Below are positions 1 through 5,727 of a DNA stretch of 5,833 bases, piece by piece. Position 1 is the first letter of the stretch. Every line of letters starts with the position of its first letter. The position numbers and the translations under genes are program-made. The notes below the pieces were generated by a model. That model saw only the letters and a list, made by a program, of their open reading frames with translations, did not search any database and was not told the DNA's origin. This stretch comes from CAYHGV01 sp964356135. Its GTDB lineage: Bacteria; Hydrothermota; Tepidihabitantia; CAYHGV01. The stretch spans positions 1 to 5,833 of the forward strand of contig CAYHGV010000129.1 in assembly GCA_964356135.1 (NCBI GenBank). The letters run 5' to 3'.

Positions 1-446
1 CCGGAAGCCCTGCTATAGCATTGGATTCAAAAGGAAATGTGTATTGTGTCTGGGTGGACTTTCGTAATAATTATCCTCCAGTAAACCCGCCTAATTCGGA
101 TATTTATTTTTGTGAAGGGATCAATACCGGAATATCGGAGATCGATAATAAAAAATATGAAACGACGATCGATAGATTGGAGATTGAACCGAATCCGGTA
201 AGTCAATCGGCAATTATCCGTTGGACAGTAACTGTTGAAGCGCGGATAGGTCTTAAAATCTATGATGGAACCGGTCGATTGATAAAGACACTAATAGATA
301 ATCAGAGGTTTAAAAAAGGAGAGCAGAAGGCAATCTGGGATGGTAGAGATGGAATAGGGCGAAAAGTGCCAGCCGGTATCTATTTCTGCGAGCTTTCATT
401 AGAGAACCGTACGATTACAAACAAACTGGTAGTTTTAAGCAGGTAA
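1..446 (+). CDS. C-terminal part of secreted protein with FlgD/T9SS-like sorting domain (5' partial)
   Basis: The frame is open from the first full codon at position 3, and the residues before the TTG at 21 (GSPAIALDSKGNVYCVWVD) read smoothly into the rest. The gene therefore starts upstream of the window and TTG 21 is not its start. The N-terminal visible part resembles a blade of a BNR/sialidase-type propeller (SPAIALDSKGNVY, then a W/VD stretch and DIYF). A linker leads into an Ig-like domain of about 85 residues with the marks of FlgD-Ig and type-A sorting domains: EPNPVSQSAIIRW, LKIYDGTGRLIKTL, WDGRDGIGRKVPAGIYF and a final strand ending KLVVLSR. Such domains sit at the extreme C-terminus of exported proteins and direct outer-membrane or surface delivery. 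No secretion gene is in view, so the route is inference. GC content of bases 1-420 is about 41%, clearly lower than the genes downstream. It ends in TAA with no obvious terminator hairpin after it. Confidence 0.85.
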   Translation, partial: GSPAIALDSKGNVYCVWVDFRNNYPPVNPPNSDIYFCEGINTGISEIDNKKYETTIDRLEIEPNPVSQSAIIRWTVTVEARIGLKIYDGTGRLIKTLIDNQRFKKGEQKAIWDGRDGIGRKVPAGIYFCELSLENRTITNKLVVLSR

Positions 447-493
447 AAGAAGGAGGCAATAAGATAACCTTTTGCCGAACCACCTCTTGACCA

Positions 494-522
494 TTGACAA
501 ATTCAGATTATTGGTGAACGAT
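494..522 (+). promoter_or_regulatory. Weak candidate sigma-70 promoter for the lipoprotein gene
   Basis: A perfect -35 hexamer TTGACA lies at 494-499. A second near-copy, TTGACC, sits just upstream at 487-492. At 17-base spacing the -10 position reads AACGAT (517-522), which matches consensus at only three of six positions. The call rests mainly on the -35 hexamer and on this being the only intergenic gap before the lipoprotein gene. Confidence 0.22.
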
Positions 523-532
523 AGCGGATAAC

Positions 533-539
533 AGGAGGG
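533..539 (+). promoter_or_regulatory. Shine-Dalgarno site of the LVIVD lipoprotein gene
   Basis: AGGAGGG lies four bases before the ATG at 544. It is the only strong ribosome-binding site placed directly before a start codon in this window, and it fixes the lipoprotein start. The four membrane-protein genes and the DUF4388 gene lack one at comparable distance. Confidence 0.75.
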
Positions 540-543
540 TGTA

Positions 544-1743
544 ATGAAGCTTTTGAGTTGGATGGCAAAACCAGTAAGCGCAGCTGGGTTGCTTGGTTTT
601 GGTCTCGTGATTTCATTCCTCTTTATTTCTTCATCCTGCACCACAGACCGCTCAGGTTCTATCCAGGTCAATTCAACTCCAACCGGTGCTTTGGTCTCGG
701 TTGATGGCGATAATACGGGCGAGGTCACCGATTGTCTCTTAACCGATATTACGGTTGGCGAGCATACGGTCAAACTGACCAAGGACGGGTATCTCGACTG
801 GGATACCACGGTTACTGTTAATAAAGGGGAGCGGGTAACTCTTAATGTGATATTGACACTCTACCAATGTACCGAGGTCGGTCATCTCGACACGCCGGGT
901 CAGGCAGAGGATGTTTGCGTTGCCAACGGCTATGCCTATGTGGCGGACTATAATGGTGGGCTACAGATTATCGATGTCGCCGACCCCAGCCAGCCCGTTC
1001 TCGCCGGCAGCTACGATACTCCGGATAATGCCTGGGCGGTTGCGGTGTCAGGTTCATTCGCCTATCTCGCACTCGGCAACGCCGGGATTCGGATCGTCGA
1101 TGTCTCGAATCCAGCGAGTCCAGCTGAGGTCAGCTATTATGAAACCCAGGGCAGCGCCGAGGATATTTTTCTTTCCGGGACATTCGCTTATGCTGCCGGC
1201 GCGAATTTTGCGCCTTTGATTATCAATATTTCCGACCCGGCAAATCCGACCGGCGTGAGCCGTCATTCTATACCGGAAGTCGCGTACGGTATTTTTGTCG
1301 CCGGTTCGTACGCCTACTGCGCGGACCAGGATTCAGGACTGCGGGTAGTCAACATCGCTAATCCGTCGGTTCCGACCGAGGTTGGCCGCTGTAATACGCC
1401 GGGCCAGGCGCTCGATGTTTTTGTTTCGGGTTCCTACGCCTATGTTGCCGACCATTCGGGTGGTCTTCGGGTAATCGATGTCACCGACCCGGCTCATCCG
1501 ACCGAAGTCGGTCACTGCGATACACCGGGCAACGCCTGGGCGGTTTCGGTCGTCGGGGCATTCGCCTATGTGGCAGCGTGCGAATCAGGACTGCGCATCA
1601 TCGATATTACCGACCCGCAGCACCCGGTTGAAGTCGGTTATTGTGATACCCCGGATTGGGCGTATGGTGTTTCTGTTTCGGGTTCCTACGCCTATGTTGC
1701 GGATGGGGCTTCGGGCTTGAGGATAATAAAAATTAAGCCATAG
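544..1743 (+). CDS. Predicted lipoprotein with PEGA domain and seven-bladed LVIVD propeller
   Basis: The 399-residue protein starts at ATG 544 with AGGAGGG four bases upstream. Residues 1-31 form a signal peptide with a long hydrophobic core (about 14-28). They end in ISSSC, so Cys32 is a likely lipidation site, although Ser at -3 makes the lipobox imperfect. Residues 39-106 are a PEGA domain (GSIQVNSTPTGALVSVDG, then GEHTVKLTKDGY), a small beta domain common in envelope proteins. Residues 110-399 are seven LVIVD repeats of exactly 42 residues, the last cut to 38, with consensus DTPGxAxxVxVSGSYAYVAD followed by GLRIIDVTDPxxP. Seven repeats suit a closed seven-bladed beta-propeller. It probably acts at the cell surface or in the periplasm as a binding or scaffold protein; no catalytic motif is seen. 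The next gene begins 40 bases downstream behind its own likely promoter, so a role with the membrane cassette is uncertain. Confidence 0.9.
   Translation: MKLLSWMAKPVSAAGLLGFGLVISFLFISSSCTTDRSGSIQVNSTPTGALVSVDGDNTGEVTDCLLTDITVGEHTVKLTKDGYLDWDTTVTVNKGERVTLNVILTLYQCTEVGHLDTPGQAEDVCVANGYAYVADYNGGLQIIDVADPSQPVLAGSYDTPDNAWAVAVSGSFAYLALGNAGIRIVDVSNPASPAEVSYYETQGSAEDIFLSGTFAYAAGANFAPLIINISDPANPTGVSRHSIPEVAYGIFVAGSYAYCADQDSGLRVVNIANPSVPTEVGRCNTPGQALDVFVSGSYAYVADHSGGLRVIDVTDPAHPTEVGHCDTPGNAWAVSVVGAFAYVAACESGLRIIDITDPQHPVEVGYCDTPDWAYGVSVSGSYAYVADGASGLRIIKIKP
871..1740 (+). repeat. Seven in-frame 126-bp LVIVD coding repeats
   Basis: The repeat unit is 126 bases (42 codons) with no length variation. Units start at about 871, 997, 1123, 1249, 1375, 1501 and 1627. 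The marker tripeptide DTP or its variants recurs at residues 116, 158, 200 (ETQ), 242 (SIP), 284 (NTP), 326 and 368. Units 3 and 4 are the most diverged. Units 5 and 7 share a 27-base exact identity (1422-1448 and 1674-1700), offset by 252 bases, which is twice the unit length. This suggests recent exchange between them. Confidence 0.9.
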
Positions 1744-1745
1744 GG

Positions 1746-1773
1746 TTGACAATTCGAGGAGCACGATTACAAT
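1746..1773 (+). promoter_or_regulatory. Near-consensus sigma-70-like promoter of the membrane cassette
   Basis: TTGACA at 1746-1751 is a perfect -35 element. TACAAT at 1768-1773 matches the -10 consensus at five of six positions, and the spacing is 16 bases. Transcription would start near 1780, only about four bases before the ATG at 1784, giving an essentially leaderless message. The site begins right after the lipoprotein stop codon. A GAGGAG at 1756-1761 lies between the two elements, 22 bases from the ATG, which is too far for normal ribosome binding to that start. The promoter call is from sequence match only. Confidence 0.5.
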
Positions 1774-1783
1774 TTCGGCGAAG

Positions 1784-2908
1784 ATGAGCAGGCTCATAAT
1801 TTTTTTAATTTTCGTTAGTTCTTTCCTCGGCGCCGAGGAACTGCCGCTGCAGCCGGCGACCGAGGTTCGTGCTTTCGATACCCGAAACGATGCCGGCTCA
1901 AGCATCACCATCACCTGGAAAAAATCTTTAGATACAACGATTGTCGAAAACCAGATTCTGCGCACTGAAACCAAAGGCGAGAACTGGACGGTCGTCGGTC
2001 AGACCGGTCCTGATGCCGAGACCTTTACCGACAATGGTGCGGTTAATAAAAAAAATTATTACTACCGTGTCCGGGCAACCAATGGAATAACTGCCGTCGA
2101 TTCCGAAGAATCGAATCCGGCACAGGCAGTTGCCCAGGTTTTCAATACCGACCGGATTAATATCCTGGTCACCCTGGTTATCATTGCCGCTTTTATCCTG
2201 TTCTACATACTGAGAGCGAAGAAAAAACCGGGGTTATTCGTCCGGCGCATCGCCGGGCTTTCTGCAGTTGATGAAGCGATCGGCCGGGCGACCGAGATGG
2301 GAAAGCCGGTGCTGTTCGTCCCCGGGATTATGGATGTTGACGACCCCCAGACCCTTGCCGGGATGTCGATTCTGGCACGGGTCGCAGAAAAGACCGCGCT
2401 CTACGATACTCCCCTTTTCGTTCCGACCTCGCGGTCGATGGCGATGAGTATGGCTCAACAGATAGTCCGGGAAAGCTATTTGAAGGTGGGCAGGCCGGAT
2501 GCGTTCAAACCGGACAATATCCGGTATCTGACCGATGACCAGTTCGGCTATGTCTCGGCGGTCGATGGAATCATGGTGCGGGAGAAACCGGCGGCAAATT
2601 TCTATTTAGGAACGTTCTATGCCGAATCGCTGATTTTAGCCGAAACCGGCCATTCTACCGGCGCAATCCAGATTGCCGGCACGGCGATGGTTGACCAGTT
2701 GCCGTTTTTTGTGGCGGCGTGCGACTATACCCTGCTCGGTGAAGAACTGTATGCGGCTTCGGCGTACCTGTCGAAAGAGCCGGTCCAGCTCGGCAGTTTA
2801 AAAGGGCAGGATTTGGGCAAGGTGCTCTTGGTCGCTATCCTTGTTGCCGGTCTGGTCCTCAAGCTTTTCGGGTTCGATTTTTTTACTAACTGGTTCAACG
2901 CCCTGTAA
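1784..2908 (+). CDS. Membrane protein with fibronectin type III-like and DUF6754 domains (component A)
   Basis: The 374-residue protein opens with a signal-peptide-like stretch (MSRLIIFLIFVSSFLGA, probable cleavage near residue 17), which supports ATG 1784. Residues about 22-115 look like a fibronectin type III domain (ITITWKKS, NYYYRVRATN, then SEESNPA). A first membrane helix at about 125-143 is followed by RAKKKP, so the next domain should be cytoplasmic. Residues 150-341 match what I recall of DUF6754, with RRIAGLSAVDEAIGRATEMG, PVLFVPGIMDVDDPQTL, LTDDQFGYVSAVDGIMVREK, AESLILAETGHSTGAIQIAG, AACDYTLLGEELYAASAYL and LGSLKGQD. A second helix lies at about 345-365. No known function exists for the family that I can name. 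The gene overlaps the next by one base (TAATG), implying coupled translation and a shared complex. The domain resembles that of the protein encoded at 3652-4473 in motif order and spacing. Confidence 0.85.
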   Translation: MSRLIIFLIFVSSFLGAEELPLQPATEVRAFDTRNDAGSSITITWKKSLDTTIVENQILRTETKGENWTVVGQTGPDAETFTDNGAVNKKNYYYRVRATNGITAVDSEESNPAQAVAQVFNTDRINILVTLVIIAAFILFYILRAKKKPGLFVRRIAGLSAVDEAIGRATEMGKPVLFVPGIMDVDDPQTLAGMSILARVAEKTALYDTPLFVPTSRSMAMSMAQQIVRESYLKVGRPDAFKPDNIRYLTDDQFGYVSAVDGIMVREKPAANFYLGTFYAESLILAETGHSTGAIQIAGTAMVDQLPFFVAACDYTLLGEELYAASAYLSKEPVQLGSLKGQDLGKVLLVAILVAGLVLKLFGFDFFTNWFNAL

Positions 2909-3525
2909 TGCGCCGCCAGCTGCCGTTAGCGATTATTTTGATCTCCGGGCTGTTAATTATCATCACCTTTTTTATTCCCCACAAGATAGCGACCGACCTC
3001 TCCCAGACCCTTCAGAAATGGTATATGGGTGTTGCCGCATTCTTCGTCTTTTTAGGGGTAATGAACATTGTCCAGATCAACAGTAATAAGATTTACCGGC
3101 GGACTCAGGGCTGGGGCTACAGCATCGTTCTTTTGTCCTGCCTGGCGGTAATGCTTGCTGCCGGGTTTATCGGCGGCACCCAGGGCAGACTCTTCAACTA
3201 CCTTTTTAACAATGTCCAGGTCCCGCTGGAGTCGACGATGTTTTCGCTGTTGGCATTTTTTGTTGCCTCGGCATCGTTCCGGGCGTTCCGGGCGAAGACG
3301 AGCGAAGCGACGCTGTTGTTAATTGCGGCGATTTTAGTGATGATCGGCCGGGTACCGATCGGCTATCTTATCTGGCACGGGTTTCCGGATTTGACCGAAT
3401 GGATCATGAAGATTCCCAATACTGCCGCTAAACGGGGGATTGCATTCGGGGTTGACCTGGGGCTGATCTCAATGGCGCTACGGCTGCTGTTGGGCATCGA
3501 GCGCTCGTACATGGGCGGAAAGTAA
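2908..3525 (+). CDS. Polytopic membrane protein, about six helices (component B)
   Basis: I do not recognise a named family for this 205-residue protein. Hydrophobic segments lie at about 6-23, 38-56, 71-88, 108-124, 133-153 and 172-195, suggesting six membrane helices. The most distinctive part is residues 105-150: VPLESTMFSLLAFFVASASF, the basic loop RAFRAKTSEA, then LLLIAAILVMIGRVPIG. This looks like a conserved core with a cytoplasmic loop. The start ATG shares its A with the TAA of the DUF6754 gene (TAATG), and no Shine-Dalgarno precedes it, so translation is probably by reinitiation. There is no catalytic or metal-binding motif. The gene is best viewed as the membrane partner of component A. 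Length and general plan match the protein at 4470-5090. Confidence 0.8.
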   Translation: MRRQLPLAIILISGLLIIITFFIPHKIATDLSQTLQKWYMGVAAFFVFLGVMNIVQINSNKIYRRTQGWGYSIVLLSCLAVMLAAGFIGGTQGRLFNYLFNNVQVPLESTMFSLLAFFVASASFRAFRAKTSEATLLLIAAILVMIGRVPIGYLIWHGFPDLTEWIMKIPNTAAKRGIAFGVDLGLISMALRLLLGIERSYMGGK

Positions 3526-3651
3526 TTTCAATGCAAAGTGTAAAATGAAAAATGCAAAATACACAATCATTTATTTGGTCGGACTACAATATTCGTGTCG
3601 GTTCGTGTGCGCCTCGAAACGAGGCGAATTCGTGGTTAACTCTACTTTGAT
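3526..3651. other. Non-coding spacer inside the membrane cassette with TTCGTG repeats
   Basis: This 126-base gap separates the two gene pairs. Its first part (about 3526-3570) is A-rich, with AATGCAAA at 3530-3537 and again at 3551-3558. The second part carries three spaced TTCGTG copies at 3592, 3602 and 3629, ending in GTGGTTAAC, plus the hairpin at 3610-3626. The style resembles dispersed intergenic repeats found in several candidate-phylum genomes, but that is recollection. TACAAT at 3585-3590 could be a -10 element, with no good -35. In-frame TAA at 3637-3639 rules out an upstream extension of the next gene beyond this point. Confidence 0.55.
3610..3626 (+). other. Perfect 7-bp hairpin with AAA loop in the cassette spacer
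   Basis: CGCCTCG at 3610-3616 pairs perfectly with CGAGGCG at 3620-3626 around a three-base AAA loop. There is no T-run afterwards, so it is not a standard intrinsic terminator. It lies 25 bases before the ATG at 3652 and could be an RNA processing or stability element separating the two halves of the operon, or part of a dispersed repeat. Confidence 0.5.
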
Positions 3652-4473
3652 ATGAGGATCTTTGAACGGATATCGAATTTAGACCGGCGGATTATATTCA
3701 TCGCGATTGCCCTGGCGGTTGCGATTCCTTTAATCTTCCCGCTCCATTTCAAAGTGGATATCACCGACCCGGTCAAAGGTTTGTACCGGACGATCGATTC
3801 GCTGCCTGCCGGTTCGGTAATTTTAATGTCGACCGACTACGACCCGGCGACCTTGCCCGAACTCTATCCCGCGACCGAGGCGATTCTGCGCCATGCGTTC
3901 AGCAGAAATCTCAAGGTCTTCATGATGGGATTGTGGGCACCGGGTGTTCCGCTGGGAACGAGAGCCCTTGCCACGGTCGCTCCCGAGTATAATAAACAGT
4001 ACGGCGTGGACTACGTGAACATCGGTTACCGGCCCGGGGGCGGCGTCATGCTCATCACCCTCGGCAAGAATATCCGGGATGTGGCGGTTTCCGATTTTCG
4101 GGGAGTGCCGGCGGATAGCCTGCCGTTGATGCGCCAGGTCCGGTCTGCCCAGGACCTGAGTCTGGTGATAGCTTTATCGGCCGGTGACCCGGGCATGCTC
4201 CAGTGGATTCTTTATTTCCGGGCGCGCTACCATACAATGATTGGCGGTGCGACCACCGCGATCATGGCACCGCAGATGTATCCGTACCTTCAATCGAAAC
4301 AGCTGGTCGGGCTGTTAGGCGGATTGAAAGGCGCTGCCGAATATGAGAAGTTGATACAAAAACCGAGACTCGCCACCGCCGGTATGGATTCACAGTCGAT
4401 TACCCACGCGGTGATTGTCCTCTTTATTTTATTGGGCAATGCGATGTTTCTGTTAACCCGAAAACGCAAATGA
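3652..4473 (+). CDS. Membrane-anchored alpha/beta-like domain protein (component A')
   Basis: This 273-residue protein has no named family that I can give. A basic N-terminus (MRIFERISNLDRR) precedes a membrane helix at about 14-30. A large soluble domain spans about 40-240, and a second helix at about 251-268 ends in RKRK. The positive-inside rule puts both ends in the cytoplasm and the domain outside. Alternating strands and helices are suggested by AGSVILMSTDYDPATL, LKVFMMGLW, YGVDYVNIGYRPGGGVMLI, DLSLVIALSAGDPG and PYLQSKQLVGLLGGLKGAAE. Similar sequences with a GGLKGAAEYE motif are, as I recall, widespread as uncharacterised proteins. Motif order and spacing parallel the DUF6754 domain encoded at 1784-2908. 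ATG 3652 is the only usual start after the in-frame stop at 3637, though no Shine-Dalgarno is present. The gene overlaps the next by four bases (ATGA). Confidence 0.85.
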   Translation: MRIFERISNLDRRIIFIAIALAVAIPLIFPLHFKVDITDPVKGLYRTIDSLPAGSVILMSTDYDPATLPELYPATEAILRHAFSRNLKVFMMGLWAPGVPLGTRALATVAPEYNKQYGVDYVNIGYRPGGGVMLITLGKNIRDVAVSDFRGVPADSLPLMRQVRSAQDLSLVIALSAGDPGMLQWILYFRARYHTMIGGATTAIMAPQMYPYLQSKQLVGLLGGLKGAAEYEKLIQKPRLATAGMDSQSITHAVIVLFILLGNAMFLLTRKRK

Positions 4474-5090
4474 TTACGACGATCGGGATCTGGGTTGCCG
4501 CTCTTTTAACCCTGGCGATTTACAGTTTTCTCTACAAGGATAATCCGTTCTATAAGGTGGCGGAAAATATTTTTGTCGGAGTATCAGCCGGCTACTGGGC
4601 GGTCTATCTCTGGTTCAACTTTGCCTGGCCCAACCTCTTTGAACCGTTAATCAAAGGCCACAATTTCTTGTATATTATTCCAATCCTGTTAGGGCTATTG
4701 ATGTTCACCCAGCTCATTCCCAAGGTGAACTGGTTAGTGCGTCTGCCGCTGACGTTCACGATGGGAATTGGACTCGGGCTGGCAATCATTGCTGCCATCC
4801 AGGGCGATATTCTGCCCCAACTCCAGGCAACGTTTGTGCCGTTTCGGGGGGTGAACTGGTTCACCGCGTTATCAAATTTCCTTCTGGTCGCCGGTGTCGT
4901 CGCGACATTGATTTATTTCTATTTTTCCAAGGAGCATAAAGGTGTCCTGGGGGTGGGCGCAAAAATTGGCGTCTGGTTTTTGATGATCGCGTTCGGCGCT
5001 TCCTTCGGCTATACGGTTATGGCTCGTATTTCTCTGTTAATCGGCAGGATGTATTTCCTGCTCCATGATTGGTTGGGTTTTATCAAGTGA
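4470..5090 (+). CDS. Polytopic membrane protein, about six helices (component B')
   Basis: I cannot name a family for this 206-residue protein. Hydrophobic segments lie at about 3-21, 30-50, 64-81, 94-111, 129-149 and 165-184, giving about six helices. Likely conserved signatures are YSFLYKDNPFYKVAENIFVG with VSAGYWAVYLW (residues 18-48), PKVNWLVRLP, IQGDILPQLQATFVPF, and a basic loop YFSKEHKG between helices five and six. The ATG overlaps the preceding TGA (ATGA), so it is probably translated by coupling with component A'. Its size, helix number and the position of a charged loop between the last two core helices parallel component B at 2908-3525, suggesting distant paralogy. It could be a channel, transporter subunit or scaffold; nothing in the sequence decides this. 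Confidence 0.8.
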   Translation: MITTIGIWVAALLTLAIYSFLYKDNPFYKVAENIFVGVSAGYWAVYLWFNFAWPNLFEPLIKGHNFLYIIPILLGLLMFTQLIPKVNWLVRLPLTFTMGIGLGLAIIAAIQGDILPQLQATFVPFRGVNWFTALSNFLLVAGVVATLIYFYFSKEHKGVLGVGAKIGVWFLMIAFGASFGYTVMARISLLIGRMYFLLHDWLGFIK

Positions 5091-5118
5091 AACGATTGCG
5101 AATCATCGGATTTTATTT

Positions 5119-5652
5119 ATGAAATATACGATCGGTTCTGATTTAAAACTTAAGGAGCTGCTTAAGAATTTTACCGAGAAAAAGGAAACCGGTCTTTTAA
5201 AGATTCTGCCGGCAGAAGATGCAACCGGTGAAATCTACCTTAAAGAGGGGAGGCCGGTGCATGCGGTGTTTGGAATTCTTGAGGGGTTGGATGCGGTCTA
5301 CGCTCTGACCCGCTTAGAAACCGCGGAGGTTTTATTTGAGCCGTTTAAAAAACCGAAGAAAGAAACACTGCCCGACGGTTTCGGTATCGAAGAGCTTTTG
5401 GAACAGCGCCGAATCCGATTGGAGGAGATTAACAAGCGTATGCCGCCCGACGATACGGTTTTGTTAAAATCGAACGAACTGCCGAGCACCGGCAGCCTTG
5501 CGCTGCGCAAGACCGACTGGCAGGTGCTTTTGCTTTTCGACGGCAAACGAGATCTGAAATCGGTGCATGAGAGCTCGCCGCTGCCGCCGGAAACAACCCT
5601 GCAGGCAATCGATTGGCTTTTGGAAGCCGGGTTGTTGATTCATCCGGAGTAA
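5119..5652 (+). CDS. DUF4388 (PatA-N-like) domain protein
   Basis: Residues about 3-76 fit DUF4388: LKELLKNFTEKKETGLLKIL, then ATGEIYLKEGRPVHAVFGILEG, DAVYALTRLETAEVLFEPF. This small domain occurs in response-regulator-like and gliding or polarity proteins and usually mediates interaction rather than catalysis. A polar linker (about 78-125) leads to a C-terminal segment (TDWQVLLLFDGKRDLKSVHE, then QAIDWLLEAGLLI) that looks like a winged-helix fold, as often appended to DUF4388. No membrane helix is present, so it is cytoplasmic. I chose ATG 5119 (177 residues) because the domain begins there. An in-frame ATG at 5065 would add 18 residues and overlap the previous gene by 26 bases. Neither start has a clear Shine-Dalgarno. 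Lying 28 bases after the membrane cassette, it is probably co-transcribed and may act as its cytoplasmic regulator or adaptor. Confidence 0.8.
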   Translation: MKYTIGSDLKLKELLKNFTEKKETGLLKILPAEDATGEIYLKEGRPVHAVFGILEGLDAVYALTRLETAEVLFEPFKKPKKETLPDGFGIEELLEQRRIRLEEINKRMPPDDTVLLKSNELPSTGSLALRKTDWQVLLLFDGKRDLKSVHESSPLPPETTLQAIDWLLEAGLLIHPE

Positions 5653-5659
5653 GGAAACG

Positions 5660-5695
5660 TCCCATAACATAAATATGGAAATATGAAATATGGGA
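5660..5695 (+). repeat. A/T-rich hairpin with AAATATGG short tandem copies
   Basis: TCCCATA (5660-5666) pairs with TATGGGA (5689-5695). An inner CATA (5668-5671) pairs with TATG (5682-5685). The interior contains three consecutive AAATATG-type units starting at 5671, 5679 and 5686. It begins eight bases after the DUF4388 stop and could slow or end transcription, but it lacks a GC-rich stem or a following T-run, so it is not called a terminator. Confidence 0.4.
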
Positions 5696-5727
5696 ACAGA
5701 GAGCTTGTCTAAAAACCTTTGCTAAGC

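Noticed and set aside
435..809. Minus-strand frame of 124 codons over the start of the lipoprotein gene
   Set aside because: It is antisense to the signal peptide and PEGA coding region, which have strong family support, and has no recognisable protein features.
871..1740. CRISPR-like or satellite array
   Set aside because: The 126-base periodicity is in frame, divided into codons and explained fully by LVIVD propeller blades; there are no constant repeats with variable spacers.
1585..1974. Minus-strand frame of 129 codons across the lipoprotein/DUF6754 junction
   Set aside because: It is a shadow of two well-supported + strand genes and covers a likely promoter.
2841..3086. + strand frame of 81 codons over the A/B junction
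   Set aside because: It overlaps both genes in another frame and yields a proline-rich product without hydrophobic or domain pattern.
3610..3626. Intrinsic terminator
   Set aside because: The stem is perfect but only seven pairs and there is no T-run after it; the sequence continues GAATTCGTGG.
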